Made by a program: the position numbers and the translations under genes. A DNA stretch of 64,000 nt from Thalassobacillus devorans (GTDB lineage Bacteria > Bacillota > Bacilli > Bacillales > Halobacillaceae), in the NCBI RefSeq assembly GCF_011761345.1, contig NZ_JAASRY010000001.1:620001-684000 (forward strand), read 5' to 3'. A model generated the notes under the pieces. It did not search any database and had not been told where the DNA came from. It saw only the letters and a program-made list of their open reading frames with translations. Shown here piece by piece: positions 43,265 through 52,359 of this stretch. Positions within the stretch are counted from its first letter, which is position 1. Each line of letters begins with the position of its first letter.

Positions 43265-43873
43265 TTGCGATATCTTGTAGTTTCCGATATACATGGGGAA
43301 GCTGATAAGCTCGATCAGGTGCTGGACAAGGCGGAATATGATCCGCAGGTAGATCAGTTGATCCTGCTTGGAGATTATATTGACCGCGGGCCTTCATCGA
43401 AGCGAGTGATAGAAAAAGTGAAACGACTGGTGGAAGATGACAGAGCGGTGGCGATCAAAGGCAACCATGATGATATGTTCATTCGGTCCAAAGAGGATCA
43501 GGAAGCAATGGAGCTTTGGAAAATGAACGGCGCAGCTACTACTATCCAATCGTATAAAGGAAGGATGGAGGAGGTCAAAGAAGATCAACAGTGGCTGGAA
43601 GAGAATCTTCACCTTTATTACGAGACGGACGATTATATATTTGTCCATGCCGGACTTGAACCGGAGACTCCGCTGGAACAACAGGACGAGGATACATTGT
43701 TATGGACGCGGCACGAGGAAAAAGTCGGTCTTGGCAAAACAGTCATCCACGGGCATACGCCAGTCCGGGAGATTGCTTATTACGAAGACCAGATTGATAT
43801 TGACACAGGAGCTGCCTATGGAGGCAAGCTGACGGTGCTCGAGCTGCCAAGTCACGAAGTATATACGGTATAA
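43265..43873 (+). CDS. Metallophosphatase (PrpE/ApaH-like Ser/Thr phosphatase fold)
   Basis: The 202-residue calcineurin-like phosphoesterase has all five motifs: SDIHGE, LLGDYIDRGPSS, IKGNHDD, FVHAGLEP and IHGHTP. These place it with bacterial PPP-type phosphatases that act on phosphoproteins or diadenosine polyphosphates; substrate not determined. TTG 43265 is used because AGGAGG is 8 nt upstream and the protein then begins MRYLVVSDIHGE. A strong terminator follows. Confidence 0.9.
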   Translation: MRYLVVSDIHGEADKLDQVLDKAEYDPQVDQLILLGDYIDRGPSSKRVIEKVKRLVEDDRAVAIKGNHDDMFIRSKEDQEAMELWKMNGAATTIQSYKGRMEEVKEDQQWLEENLHLYYETDDYIFVHAGLEPETPLEQQDEDTLLWTRHEEKVGLGKTVIHGHTPVREIAYYEDQIDIDTGAAYGGKLTVLELPSHEVYTV

Positions 43874-43902
43874 AAAGAGCGGGGAAATCCCCGCTCTTTT
43901 TA
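43872..43902 (+). terminator. Rho-independent terminator
   Basis: AAAAAGAGCGGGGA / TCCCCGCTCTTTTT stem and tail, overlapping the stop codon region. Confidence 0.9.
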
Positions 43903-43920
43903 TAGATCAAGAAAGTTTTT

Positions 43921-43967
43921 AAAAAACTAAGGTTTTCGACACAAGTACTAGGCGATTTTTCTAATAA
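43921..43967. repeat. ~60-nt hairpin repeat, copy 3 (shortened)
   Basis: AAAAACTAAGGTTTTCGACA, CAAGTACTAGGCG and ATTTTTCTAATAAA match the other copies, but part of the right arm is missing. The right end TTAGAAAAAT abuts the guaC stop codon. Confidence 0.6.
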
Positions 43968-44944
43968 ACTTTGTCTCCGTTAAAAATCGAATTTTTTACG
44001 ACAACATAGTCGACATGTTTGATGGCGTCAAGGCTGGTTCCCCCTGCATAGGAAATGGCGGACTGAAGGTCCTGCTCCATTTCGAGCAAGGTATCTCTCA
44101 AGGAGCCTTTATGCTCAACGTACATTTTTTTGCCTTCGACGTTTTTCTTTTCACCTTTTTGGAATTCAGACGCAGAGCCGAAGTATTCTTTATAAAGCTT
44201 GCCATCTTGTTCGTATGTTTCTCCCGGAGACTCTTCATGCCCTGCAAAAAGGGAGCCGATCATGACCATCGACGCACCGAAGCGGATGGATTTTGCTACA
44301 TCACCATGAGTGCGGATACCGCCGTCTGCGATGATTGGCTTGCTTGCGGCCTTTGCGCACCATCTTAATGCTGCCAATTGCCAGCCGCCTGTTCCGAAGC
44401 CGGTTTTTATTTTGGTAATACATACTTTACCTGGGCCGATGCCTACCTTGGTAGCGTCCGCCCCGGCATGTTCCAGTTCCCTGACTGCTTCCGGTGTTCC
44501 TACATTTCCGGCGATGACAAAGCTTTGTGGCAAATGCTCTTTAATATGCTGGATCATTTCGATGACTGCATTGGAGTGACCGTGGGCGATATCAATTGTG
44601 ATGAATTCCGGAGTAATGCCTTCTTCGGATAGCTGGCGGACGAAATCGTATTCTTCGGGTTTGACACCGACACTGATGGAAGCGACCAATCCTTTTTCCT
44701 GCATCTCCCGGACAAAAGTCAGACGTTTTTCTGGCTGAAAGCGGTGCATGATATAAAAGTAGCCATTTTCAGCAAGTGTGGCAGCGATATTTTCATCGAT
44801 GATGGTCTGCATATTGGCTGGCACGACCGGGAGCTTGAATGTATATCCCCCGAGCTGGACAGTCGTATCGCATTCTGAGCGACTTTTAACGACACATTTT
44901 GCGGGAATTAATTGTATATCTTCGTAATCAAATACATTTTCCAT
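43961..44944 (-). CDS. guaC: GMP reductase
   Basis: The 327-residue IMPDH/GMPR-family barrel enzyme returns GMP to IMP with NADPH. Type-defining features are [71 protein letters not shown] (catalytic Cys in the mobile loop) and [15 protein letters not shown]. There are no CBS domains, which separates it from IMPDH. ATG 44944 has AGGAG 8 nt upstream. The PurBox pair at 44963-44996 implies PurR control. Confidence 0.95.
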   Translation of the reverse strand: MENVFDYEDIQLIPAKCVVKSRSECDTTVQLGGYTFKLPVVPANMQTIIDENIAATLAENGYFYIMHRFQPEKRLTFVREMQEKGLVASISVGVKPEEYDFVRQLSEEGITPEFITIDIAHGHSNAVIEMIQHIKEHLPQSFVIAGNVGTPEAVRELEHAGADATKVGIGPGKVCITKIKTGFGTGGWQLAALRWCAKAASKPIIADGGIRTHGDVAKSIRFGASMVMIGSLFAGHEESPGETYEQDGKLYKEYFGSASEFQKGEKKNVEGKKMYVEHKGSLRDTLLEMEQDLQSAISYAGGTSLDAIKHVDYVVVKNSIFNGDKVY

Positions 44945-44962
44945 GGTTAACACTCCTAAAAG

Positions 44963-44996
44963 CGAATGATTTTATTTTTGAAATATTAATTGTTCG
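44963..44996. promoter_or_regulatory. Inverted PurR box pair upstream of guaC
   Basis: CGAATGATTT and TTAATTGTTCG, 34 nt from CGAA to TTCG, the same span as at the other two purine loci. It lies just upstream of the ribosome binding site. Confidence 0.78.
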
Positions 44997-45105
44997 TACA
45001 TTGGGTAATTTACACCATTATTTAGAAATTGTCAAAACTTATTATGGTTTAATGACTTATCAATAGGGTCATAAATAAACTAACAGGGAAAAGGTGGGTT
45101 GGCAG

Positions 45106-45759
45106 ATGAAAGTCCGGATTGAATTTACTTATAAAACACCGAAGGGGACAACAAGTTCGTTTACGTCTGAAGAAATGCCGGCAGGCCAGGCGATTTTGAT
45201 TGCCGAAGATTTAGAAAAGACCGGCCGGGCCAGAAGCTTTACATTCATCGATCCCAAGGATCACACGTGGAGCTTGAAAGAATTAAAGGCATTCATGAAA
45301 GGAATTGAAACAGAACCGCATAACATTACCGTCTATTTTGATGGTGGCTTTGATTTGAAAACAAAAAAATCGGGGCTCGGGTGCGCAATTTATTATGAGC
45401 AGGATGGCAAGTCCTATCGCCTCAGAAAAAATGCCCTTGTCGAAGAACTGCAAACGAACAACGAAGCGGAGTATGCGGCACTCCATCTGGCGTTGCAGGA
45501 ACTGGATTTTCTCGGCGTCCATCATATCGATGTGAAAATCGTCGGTGATTCCCAGGTCGTCATCAATCAGTTGAATGGGGAATGGCCGTGTCTGGAAGAT
45601 GAATTGTCCAAATGGGCGGATCGAATTGAAGATAAATTCAAGCAGCTAGGCATTACTCCGGAGTACCAGGTCATATCCCGAAAACGGAACAGAGAAGCGG
45701 ACCGCCTGGCCACGCAGGCATTGGAGGAAATCGAGATCACCAGCACCATCGAATTATAA
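45106..45759 (+). CDS. RNase H-like (reverse-transcriptase-like) protein, YpeP type
   Basis: The 217-residue protein has an N-terminal ~75-residue extension and a C-terminal RNase HI fold with the full DEDD set: VYFDGGFD, NNEAEYAAL, IVGDSQVVINQLNG and NREADRLATQAL. It may cleave RNA in RNA-DNA hybrids or be one of the several RNase HI-like paralogues of Bacilli (YpdQ/YpeP), some of which have weak activity. ATG 45106 follows AAGGTGG by 8 nt. Monocistronic with terminator. Confidence 0.87.
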   Translation: MKVRIEFTYKTPKGTTSSFTSEEMPAGQAILIAEDLEKTGRARSFTFIDPKDHTWSLKELKAFMKGIETEPHNITVYFDGGFDLKTKKSGLGCAIYYEQDGKSYRLRKNALVEELQTNNEAEYAALHLALQELDFLGVHHIDVKIVGDSQVVINQLNGEWPCLEDELSKWADRIEDKFKQLGITPEYQVISRKRNREADRLATQALEEIEITSTIEL

Positions 45760-45761
45760 TG

Positions 45762-45788
45762 AGGCTGCTAAAACAGGCAGCCTTTTTG
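45762..45788 (+). terminator. Rho-independent terminator
   Basis: AGGCTGC / GCAGCCT stem followed by TTTTTG. Confidence 0.85.
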
Positions 45789-45897
45789 CTGTTGTTTTGT
45801 AAAGTTTTTAACCTGAAAATGGAAAATTATCTTGAGAATAGTGCCATTATTTGAAATAATTGTAATTAAATGAATTTCAAATAACGGGGTGATAGAT

Positions 45898-46251
45898 GTG
45901 GGGGCCATCGAGACGTTGATGCTTTTTTATCCTACGATCTTTTTGTTATTGGGAATAATCTTTGGAATTGGATATAAACTTTCTAAACGTCGACTATTTC
46001 TGATCGGTCTGTTCGGATATCTGCTTGCTAACGCTGCGTTTTTTTTCTTCCGCGAAGGCGGGTTTGCTGGTTTGGAACAAGGTGCAACCGGAGCAGGATT
46101 AGGAGTTTTTGCTGACTTGACCTTCGTGGAATTGGTGTCTCTGTTGATTGTACCGAGCGGATATTCCTTTATTTATACCGGTTTATTGCTATTAGGCTAT
46201 TTGTTTACGTCAATTACAGTGGCGCTGTCTCGAAAAAATGCTGAAGCGTGA
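45898..46251 (+). CDS. Small membrane protein, unknown
   Basis: GTG 45898 with GGGGTGAT just upstream starts a 117-residue protein with about three to four membrane helices (TLMLFYPTIFLLLGIIFGIGY, FLIGLFGYLLANAAFFFF, SLLIVPSGYSFIYTGLLLLGYLF). I do not recognise a family. GTG 45889 is an alternative but overlaps the ribosome binding site. Followed by a strong terminator. Confidence 0.68.
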   Translation: MGAIETLMLFYPTIFLLLGIIFGIGYKLSKRRLFLIGLFGYLLANAAFFFFREGGFAGLEQGATGAGLGVFADLTFVELVSLLIVPSGYSFIYTGLLLLGYLFTSITVALSRKNAEA

Positions 46252-46285
46252 TTTCCTGGAGAAATGAAACGAGGGGAAAGGAGTA

Positions 46286-46320
46286 ACCCCGGGACCTGAA
46301 TGAGGCCCGGGGGTTTTTTG
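46286..46320 (+). terminator. Rho-independent terminator
   Basis: AACCCCGGG and CCCGGGGGTT arms followed by TTTTTTGG. It lies between convergent genes. Confidence 0.88.
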
Positions 46321-46321
46321 G

Positions 46322-46747
46322 TTATTCGGCAGCGTTGGTGGAAATTTGCCACGAAATGCCGAACTTGTCTGTGACCTGTCCGTAAGCAGGGCTCCAGAAG
46401 GTTTCCTGCAGGTTCATGTCCACTTTTCCACCTTCCTGCAGCTTTTCAAAAATAGTATGGGCATGATGTGTATCCGAAACGGAAACGACAACTGTAACCT
46501 GATTGCCAAGCTCGTGAGGCTGGCCAGGGAAGGTGTCAGACAGCATGATGTCATTGGACCCGACTTTCAGATGGGCATGTAACACGCGATCTTTCGCTTC
46601 CGGTGGCAATGGATAATCCGGATTATCCGGCATATCATCAAATGTCTGTATGCCGAGAAGTTCCGCCTCCAGTGCTTCCTGATAAAATTTCACAGCTTCC
46701 TGTCCATTTCCATTGGTGACGATGTAAGGGTTGACACCTGTAATCAT
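46322..46747 (-). CDS. PhnB-like VOC-family protein
   Basis: The 141-residue VOC protein has VNPYIVTNGNGQEAVKFYQEALEAELLG, LHAHLKVGSNDIMLSDTFPG and SPAYGQVTDKFGISWQIS. These match the PhnB/glyoxalase-like group found widely in Bacilli; no substrate is known. AAGGAGG precedes ATG 46747. Monocistronic. It is distinct from the PhnB-like protein at 36777. Confidence 0.88.
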   Translation of the reverse strand: MITGVNPYIVTNGNGQEAVKFYQEALEAELLGIQTFDDMPDNPDYPLPPEAKDRVLHAHLKVGSNDIMLSDTFPGQPHELGNQVTVVVSVSDTHHAHTIFEKLQEGGKVDMNLQETFWSPAYGQVTDKFGISWQISTNAAE

Positions 46748-46880
46748 ATAAAGCCCTCCTTATGCCATAAGTGAATGGCGAATGTTTGTTCTCATCATAC
46801 CATAACTATGACTAATAAACTATTAGAATTTGAGGATATGAGAGAAAAAAATGCCGGATACGAGCCTATAGATGATAGAA

Positions 46881-46995
46881 GAGAGACAACTTTTTGATTA
46901 AGAGAGACAAATTTGAAAAAAAGAGAGACAATATCAAAAAAATATGAGAAGTATATAGACGTAAGAGAGACAATCCCCAACCTAAAAGAGACAAA
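46881..46995. repeat. 21-nt-period array, core type C (6 positions)
   Basis: GAGAGACAA cores start at 46881, 46902, 46923 and 46965, with a degenerate unit at 46944 and a final AGAGACAA near 46987, spaced 21 nt. A possible further degenerate unit (GAGAGAAAA) lies near 46838. The array is between two - strand genes. Confidence 0.8.
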
Positions 46996-46996
46996 A

Positions 46997-47031
46997 GAAG
47001 CACCACCTGAACATGCAGGCGGTGCTTCTTC
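46997..47031 (-). terminator. Terminator of the ltaS-like gene
   Basis: GAAGCACC-a-CCTG / CAGG-c-GGTGCTTC stem with TTTTGTC on the - strand. The array follows directly. Confidence 0.8.
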
Positions 47032-47050
47032 TTATTGGATTTAAATGCAA

Positions 47051-48940
47051 TTATTTTTCTTCAATGTCCTGGTTCTGATCCAGGAAACGAAGCAGGTCGC
47101 CGTGGACGACTTTATCGGAATACTCCAGCTCTTTTTCTGCTTGTTCTTTTAGCGGAGCACAGGCTTCGCCATCGATTTCCTCTTCGGTTTCTTTGTCATA
47201 GCAGGTACCATCCTTGGCAGCATAGACATATTTGTCAGTAACGACTGTGCCGTCACGGAAGATCGCTATATCCTCGCGATCTTTCGCGAACAAATCGACA
47301 CCGAACTGAACGTCGTTGCCTGATTCAATACCGAGCAGGTTGAGGATCGTCGGTTTCAAGTCGACCTGACTTCCAACGGTCTTCATTTCTTTACCTTCCT
47401 CACCTGGAATGTGAATAATTAATGGGACCTCCTGGAACTGCGCTTCTTCAAATGTGCGGATTTCTTTGTCCATCAGGTCGCCCATGGCACGGTTATGGTT
47501 ATCAGAAATACCGTAGTGGTCGCCATACATAATGAAAATGGTATCTTCATATTCGCCTTGTTCCTTCATCATTTCCATGAACTTTTTCACCGCTTCATCC
47601 TGATAACGCATGGTTTGGAAGTAGCGGTCTACCGTGCCATCACCGGTTTCGGCAGGATCAATCATCACATCTTCATCTTTATTCAAAATGAATGGATAAT
47701 GGTGCGTCAGCGTGATGAACTTCGCATAATATGGCTTGTCCAGATCTTTGATCATTGGCATCGACTGTTCAAAGAAAGGAATGTCCTTTAAGCCATAGTT
47801 AACGGAGTTTTCTTCGTTTACATCATATTCGCTCTTAGAGAAAAAGTGGTCGTATCCGAGCGATTTATACATGATATCCCGATTCCAGAATGAATCATTG
47901 TTCCCATGGAACGACACCGGCGTATAGCCTTCCTCTTTGATAATTTCCGGGGTAGCGTTGTATTCATTGTTGGCATTCGTTGTAAAAACGGCTCCCCGTG
48001 ACATGCCATACATGGAATTATCTAACAGGAACTCCGAGTCGGAGGTTTTCCCCTGACCTGTATTGTGATAGAAGTTAGAGAAATAGTAACTATCCTCTTT
48101 CAGGTCGTTAAGGAACGGTGTGACTTCCTGGCCATTCACTTTATAGTCAATCACAAAATTCTGCGTGGACTCCAGGGAAATCAGCACAACGTTTTTACCT
48201 TTAGCCTTACCGAAATATTCCCCTTGTACTCCCATTTTCCCTTGCTGGCCATTGACGTAGTTTAGTACTTCTGTCAATTCATCACTGTCCGCAAACACTC
48301 TCTTGGATGATGCGTTGGCGGTAACGACACTATCATAGATGTGATAGTTATAGATTCCCAGCAATTTTACTAGTTTCATTCGGTCGAATGTCCGGGTTAA
48401 GAGCTCCGGGCGTTCCTGATTTGCCAGGTTCAGATTCACAGCTGCAATACCAATGACTGCGGCATACAGCATCGCAACGGTACGCTTTTTGAACCGTATC
48501 GACGGTTTAACTTTCCTCGAGACGAGCCAGGTAATCAGAATGGCCACATCGATCCAGTAAACGATATCCATCGGATGAATCAATGCCTGGGCACTGCCTC
48601 CTAGTTCAGCGAAGTTTTTATACTGCATAAGCACCGGCAGTGTAATGAAGTCGCTGAAAAAACGGAAATAGACAACATTGGCGAAAAGCACGAATGTCAT
48701 CAGTACATAAATCGTCATGAACGCTTTATTCCGGAATCTTCTTGGGATCAATAGGGACAATCCCAGGAAAAATAAAATCGAACTGATTGGTGCAATTCCG
48801 AGAATGAATTGCTGTGTACTATTTTCAATATCTAAGTTAAAAGCTGTTTTCAAAGCATAATAGGTTTTACCCCATAGGAACAGGACAGCTACTAGGAAGA
48901 ATAGCCAGCCCTTTTTCAATAGACTCTTGTAATCTTTCAT
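47051..48940 (-). CDS. Lipoteichoic acid synthase family (LtaS) sulfatase-fold enzyme
   Basis: The 629-residue protein has five N-terminal membrane helices (about 10-190) and an extracellular alkaline-phosphatase-fold domain (about 230-600). Active-site features are VVLISLESTQNFVI (metal Glu), HNTGQGKTSDSEF (nucleophile Thr), SFHGNNDSFWNRD, and YGDHYGISD (metal Asp/His). It transfers glycerol-phosphate from phosphatidylglycerol to build or prime lipoteichoic acid. Bacilli have up to four paralogues (LtaS, YfnI, YqgS, YvgJ) and I cannot say which this is. GGAGG precedes ATG 48940. Confidence 0.92.
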   Translation of the reverse strand: MKDYKSLLKKGWLFFLVAVLFLWGKTYYALKTAFNLDIENSTQQFILGIAPISSILFFLGLSLLIPRRFRNKAFMTIYVLMTFVLFANVVYFRFFSDFITLPVLMQYKNFAELGGSAQALIHPMDIVYWIDVAILITWLVSRKVKPSIRFKKRTVAMLYAAVIGIAAVNLNLANQERPELLTRTFDRMKLVKLLGIYNYHIYDSVVTANASSKRVFADSDELTEVLNYVNGQQGKMGVQGEYFGKAKGKNVVLISLESTQNFVIDYKVNGQEVTPFLNDLKEDSYYFSNFYHNTGQGKTSDSEFLLDNSMYGMSRGAVFTTNANNEYNATPEIIKEEGYTPVSFHGNNDSFWNRDIMYKSLGYDHFFSKSEYDVNEENSVNYGLKDIPFFEQSMPMIKDLDKPYYAKFITLTHHYPFILNKDEDVMIDPAETGDGTVDRYFQTMRYQDEAVKKFMEMMKEQGEYEDTIFIMYGDHYGISDNHNRAMGDLMDKEIRTFEEAQFQEVPLIIHIPGEEGKEMKTVGSQVDLKPTILNLLGIESGNDVQFGVDLFAKDREDIAIFRDGTVVTDKYVYAAKDGTCYDKETEEEIDGEACAPLKEQAEKELEYSDKVVHGDLLRFLDQNQDIEEK

Positions 48941-49115
48941 CGTGGTGAACCTCCTGTTTATGTTTCATCACTCACATAATAGTTCAATTTAACAAATTTT
49001 CACCCATAAGTAAACACAATCGTGGTTATTTTAAATCTCTGCAAGTGGTATACCCTCCTTTACATAGAATTAATCTTATTAATTTTTCCTTTACACTTTT
49101 AATGGAAAAATTAAG

Positions 49116-49145
49116 TTGACCAGTATGGTCGAAAAGAAGTACAAT
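49116..49145 (+). promoter_or_regulatory. Promoter of the TetR-ABC operon
   Basis: TTGACC (49116-49121), 18-nt spacer, TACAAT (49140-49145). Its -35 region overlaps the first operator. Confidence 0.65.
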
Positions 49146-49164
49146 TAAGTCGACCGGGGTGGTC
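49118..49164. promoter_or_regulatory. Two TetR operators (autoregulation)
   Basis: GACCAGTATGGTC (49118-49130) and GACCGGGGTGGTC (49152-49164) are inverted repeats GACC-N5-GGTC, 34 nt apart, flanking the -10 box. Binding should block the promoter of the regulator-exporter operon. Confidence 0.75.
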
Positions 49165-49218
49165 TAAAATTAACGCGAGATTTATATATTGGTGATAAGG
49201 AGGGGCAAAAAAATCGCA

Positions 49219-49833
49219 ATGAAATTCATCAATTTAGACGATAATAAGCGAAGAAACATTTTGAATGCGGCATTCCGCGAGTTTGCTGAGAAAGGTTTTG
49301 AGCAGGCGTCGACCAATGTCATAGTCAAAGAAGCCGGAATCGGCAAAGGAATGCTTTTCTATTATTTTAAAAACAAGCAGGGTCTCTATGAATATCTCAT
49401 CGAATACACACTCGATGTCATTATGGAAGATTATTTACAGCGGATCGATCCTGGCGAGCGGGATTTTATCGAGCGTTTCAAACATGCCGCGCGAGTAAAA
49501 ATGAAGGCGTTCCTGGATCATCCGGACTTGTTCCGGTTCAGCGGGACATTCATGCTCGATCAGGAGTCGATTCCTGACAGGTTGAAGCCTCGGATGGAAC
49601 AGCTTCAGGAAATGGGGAACAAAATCATGTATGAGAATATCGACTATTCCCTGTTCCGGGACGATGTCGATGTGGAAAAAGCGTTCCGCCTGATTCGCTG
49701 GGCCATAGAAGGCTATCAGAATGAAATGAAGCAGCGGCTCTATGGGGCGAATTTTGCCACATTAGACTTTGATCCGTATTGGAAGGAATTTGATGAGTAC
49801 TTAGACGTTTTACGGAAAAGTTTTTATTCGTAA
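49219..49833 (+). CDS. TetR-family regulator of the ABC exporter operon
   Basis: The 204-residue regulator has its HTH in DDNKRRNILNAAFREFAEKGFEQASTNVIVKEAGIGKGMLFYYFKNKQGLYEYLI. It is first of three genes, 13 nt before the ATPase gene, and two matching operators lie upstream. So it most likely represses itself and the exporter until a toxic substrate binds. The start is uncertain: ATG 49219 fits the family N-terminus, but GGAGG lies about 15 nt upstream. Confidence 0.85.
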   Translation: MKFINLDDNKRRNILNAAFREFAEKGFEQASTNVIVKEAGIGKGMLFYYFKNKQGLYEYLIEYTLDVIMEDYLQRIDPGERDFIERFKHAARVKMKAFLDHPDLFRFSGTFMLDQESIPDRLKPRMEQLQEMGNKIMYENIDYSLFRDDVDVEKAFRLIRWAIEGYQNEMKQRLYGANFATLDFDPYWKEFDEYLDVLRKSFYS

Positions 49834-49846
49834 GGGAGGGGTCAGG

Positions 49847-50734
49847 ATGAGTGTATTGGAAACGAAAAACCTGAAAAAGCATTTCGGCAAGGTAAAGGCG
49901 CTGGACGGAGTCGATATCGAAGTAAAGGAAGGGGAAGTGTTCGGTTTTATCGGACCGAATGGTGCCGGTAAATCGACGACACTCCGAGTCCTGCTTGGCA
50001 TGTTGAAGGCGACTGCTGGCGAGGCGACTATTTTTGGGAAAGACGCCTGGAGTGACGCTGTGGAATTGCACAAACGAATTGCTTATGTGCCTGGGGATGT
50101 GAACTTGTGGCCGAACCTTACCGGCGGAGAAGTCATTGATCTGTTTGTGAAGCTGCGGGGCGGCAAGCGGTCTGCACGCCGGGAGGAATTGATTCGCCGG
50201 TTTCAATTGGATCCTGCGAAAAAATGCCGTACCTATTCCAAAGGGAACCGGCAAAAAGTGGCGTTGGTAGCTGCCTTTTCCTCGGAGGCTGATTTGTATA
50301 TTCTGGATGAACCAACATCCGGCCTCGACCCATTGATGGAACGTGTCTTCCAGGAATGTGTGATGGAAGCTAAAGAGGAAGGGAAAAGTGTATTGCTCTC
50401 AAGTCATATTTTATCCGAGGTCGAACGTCTTTGTGACCGGGTGGCGATCATTCGGGATGGGCGGATCATCGAATCGGGATCTCTTGCTGACCTGCGCCAT
50501 TTGACACGGACACAGCTGTTGTTACAAACGAAACAGCCTGTTCCCGATCTGGGAGAGCAGTCTGGTGTCCATCATCTCGAGGAAAAAGACGGGGCGCTCG
50601 TTTTTCAAGTGGATACGGAAAAGCTCGATGATGTAATGCGATACGTCAGCGGGTTCGGAATCGTGAAAATTGAAAGTACACCACCGACACTGGAGGACTT
50701 GTTCATGCGCCATTATGAAGGAGTGGAAGGCTGA
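49847..50734 (+). CDS. ABC transporter ATP-binding protein (drug/antibiotic exporter type)
   Basis: The 295-residue ATPase has Walker A GPNGAGKSTT, Q-loop region AYVPGDVNLW, signature YSKGNRQKVAL (SKGNR in place of LSGGQ, typical of this subfamily), Walker B LYILDEPTSGLDP and the H-loop SSHILSEVE. The C-terminal ~75 residues form an accessory domain. It pairs with the permease starting at 50734, where stop and start overlap (TGATG). Export of a hydrophobic antibiotic is the usual role of this family. Confidence 0.93.
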   Translation: MSVLETKNLKKHFGKVKALDGVDIEVKEGEVFGFIGPNGAGKSTTLRVLLGMLKATAGEATIFGKDAWSDAVELHKRIAYVPGDVNLWPNLTGGEVIDLFVKLRGGKRSARREELIRRFQLDPAKKCRTYSKGNRQKVALVAAFSSEADLYILDEPTSGLDPLMERVFQECVMEAKEEGKSVLLSSHILSEVERLCDRVAIIRDGRIIESGSLADLRHLTRTQLLLQTKQPVPDLGEQSGVHHLEEKDGALVFQVDTEKLDDVMRYVSGFGIVKIESTPPTLEDLFMRHYEGVEG

Positions 50735-52341
50735 TGCACAAGCGGTTATATGCCAACACAGGCGTTCTTGCCCGGCACATCGCGAGACAGGACCGGGTAC
50801 GACTTGTCATTTGGATGGCTGCTTTTCTTGTGTCCACTTTGCTTGTCGTGAGTGCTTTTTCGACCTTGTATTCCTCCGAAACAGAACGGCAGGCGATGGC
50901 AGAAACGATGGAAAATCCGGCAATGATTGCCATGGTCGGTCCTGGCTATGGTCTCGACAATTATACGGTCGGCGCGATGCTTGCCCACCAGATGCTGCTC
51001 TTGACAGCGGTCGTCGTGGGGGTCATGAACATCCTGCTCGTTGCCCGGCATACGCGGGGAGAAGAGGAGGACGGCCGATTGGAACTCGTCCGGGCGCTCC
51101 CGGCCGGAAGGCTATCCAGTCTTGCTTCGACACTCGTGGTATATACAGGGGCGAACCTCGTGCTGGCCCTGCTCATTGCCGGAGGGCTTGTAGCTTTTAA
51201 CGTAGAAAGCATTGACATAGAGGGCTCACTTTTATATGGAGCGGCCCTCGGAGTAACGGGAATCTTTTTCGCTGCCCTGACCGCCGTGTTTGCCCAGCTG
51301 TCGGAAAGTGGAAGAGGAACAATCGGGCTGGGAATGGCTGTCCTGTTGATCGCCTATATGATTCGCGCAATTGGAGATGTGTCCAGCGAAGCATTGGCGC
51401 TCGCTTCCCCATTCGGCTGGATCGTCCGCACAGAAACTTATGTCAATAATCTCTGGTGGCCGGTTGCCGTAACCTTGGCAGCGGCGGTAATACTTGCTGT
51501 TTTGGCGTTTTATTTAAATGCCATCCGCGACATGGAGGCAGGATTTTTACCGTCAAAAGCAGGGAAAAAGCAAGCATCCCGTCTGCTGGTTCACCCGATT
51601 GGATTAGCAATCCGCCTCCAGCGAACCGGAATCATTTCCTGGGCAATCGCAATGTTCGTGCTTGGCGCGTCGTACGGCTCGGTTCTTGGCGATTTGGAGT
51701 CGTTTTTTGCCGACAATGAAATGATGCAGCAGCTGCTTACTCCGGTTTCCGGTGTTTCTTTGACCGAACAGTTCCTGTCGATGCTGATGGCTGTACTCGC
51801 CATGATCAGCACGATTCCGGCCCTGTTGTTCATTTTGAAGCTGAAAGGGGAAGAGGGCAAAGGGAGGGCCGCTCACTTATTGGAGCGGGCAATTTCCCGA
51901 CCGCGATTAATGGGAAGCTATCTGGCGCTTGCGCTGGTTGGCGGCTGGATTATGCTGTCGCTTGCCGCGCTTGGTCTCGGAGTAGCCGGGAATGCTGTCA
52001 TGGAAGATGGTATTTCGCTTGGAAGATTTTATGAATCAGCGATGGCCTATCTTCCCGCCATGTGGGTGATGCTTGCACTGGCAGTTTTACTGATTGGCTG
52101 GGCGCCACGTTTTTCTGTCATAGCCTGGCTGTACCTCGTCTACTCATTCATTGTCGTCTATATGGGAGGATTATTCCAATTTGACGAGTGGGTCACCAAA
52201 CTGAGCCCGTTCGGCCATATTCCGGAACTTCCGGTCGAAGAAGTGAGCTGGCTTGGAATGAGTGTGCTGACTGGTATTGCGGCGGTAGTGCTTGTAGCTG
52301 GGTTTGCAGGATATCGGAAGCGCGATATCCAGGGCGGATAA
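50734..52341 (+). CDS. ABC exporter permease, polyketide-antibiotic type
   Basis: The 535-residue membrane protein has about 12 helices in two halves. Each half starts with an amphipathic segment (LARHIARQDRVRLVIWMAAF and IGLAIRLQRTGIISWAIAMF), the layout of TipT-like 'ABC transporter permease/anibiotic ABC transporter' proteins. A cytoplasmic loop carries VARHTRGEEEDGRLELVRALPAGR, conserved in the family. Translationally coupled to the ATPase gene. The substrate is unknown. A 21-nt array begins at its stop codon. Confidence 0.88.
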   Translation: MHKRLYANTGVLARHIARQDRVRLVIWMAAFLVSTLLVVSAFSTLYSSETERQAMAETMENPAMIAMVGPGYGLDNYTVGAMLAHQMLLLTAVVVGVMNILLVARHTRGEEEDGRLELVRALPAGRLSSLASTLVVYTGANLVLALLIAGGLVAFNVESIDIEGSLLYGAALGVTGIFFAALTAVFAQLSESGRGTIGLGMAVLLIAYMIRAIGDVSSEALALASPFGWIVRTETYVNNLWWPVAVTLAAAVILAVLAFYLNAIRDMEAGFLPSKAGKKQASRLLVHPIGLAIRLQRTGIISWAIAMFVLGASYGSVLGDLESFFADNEMMQQLLTPVSGVSLTEQFLSMLMAVLAMISTIPALLFILKLKGEEGKGRAAHLLERAISRPRLMGSYLALALVGGWIMLSLAALGLGVAGNAVMEDGISLGRFYESAMAYLPAMWVMLALAVLLIGWAPRFSVIAWLYLVYSFIVVYMGGLFQFDEWVTKLSPFGHIPELPVEEVSWLGMSVLTGIAAVVLVAGFAGYRKRDIQGG

Positions 52342-52359
52342 GAGAAAATCTTACTGTAT

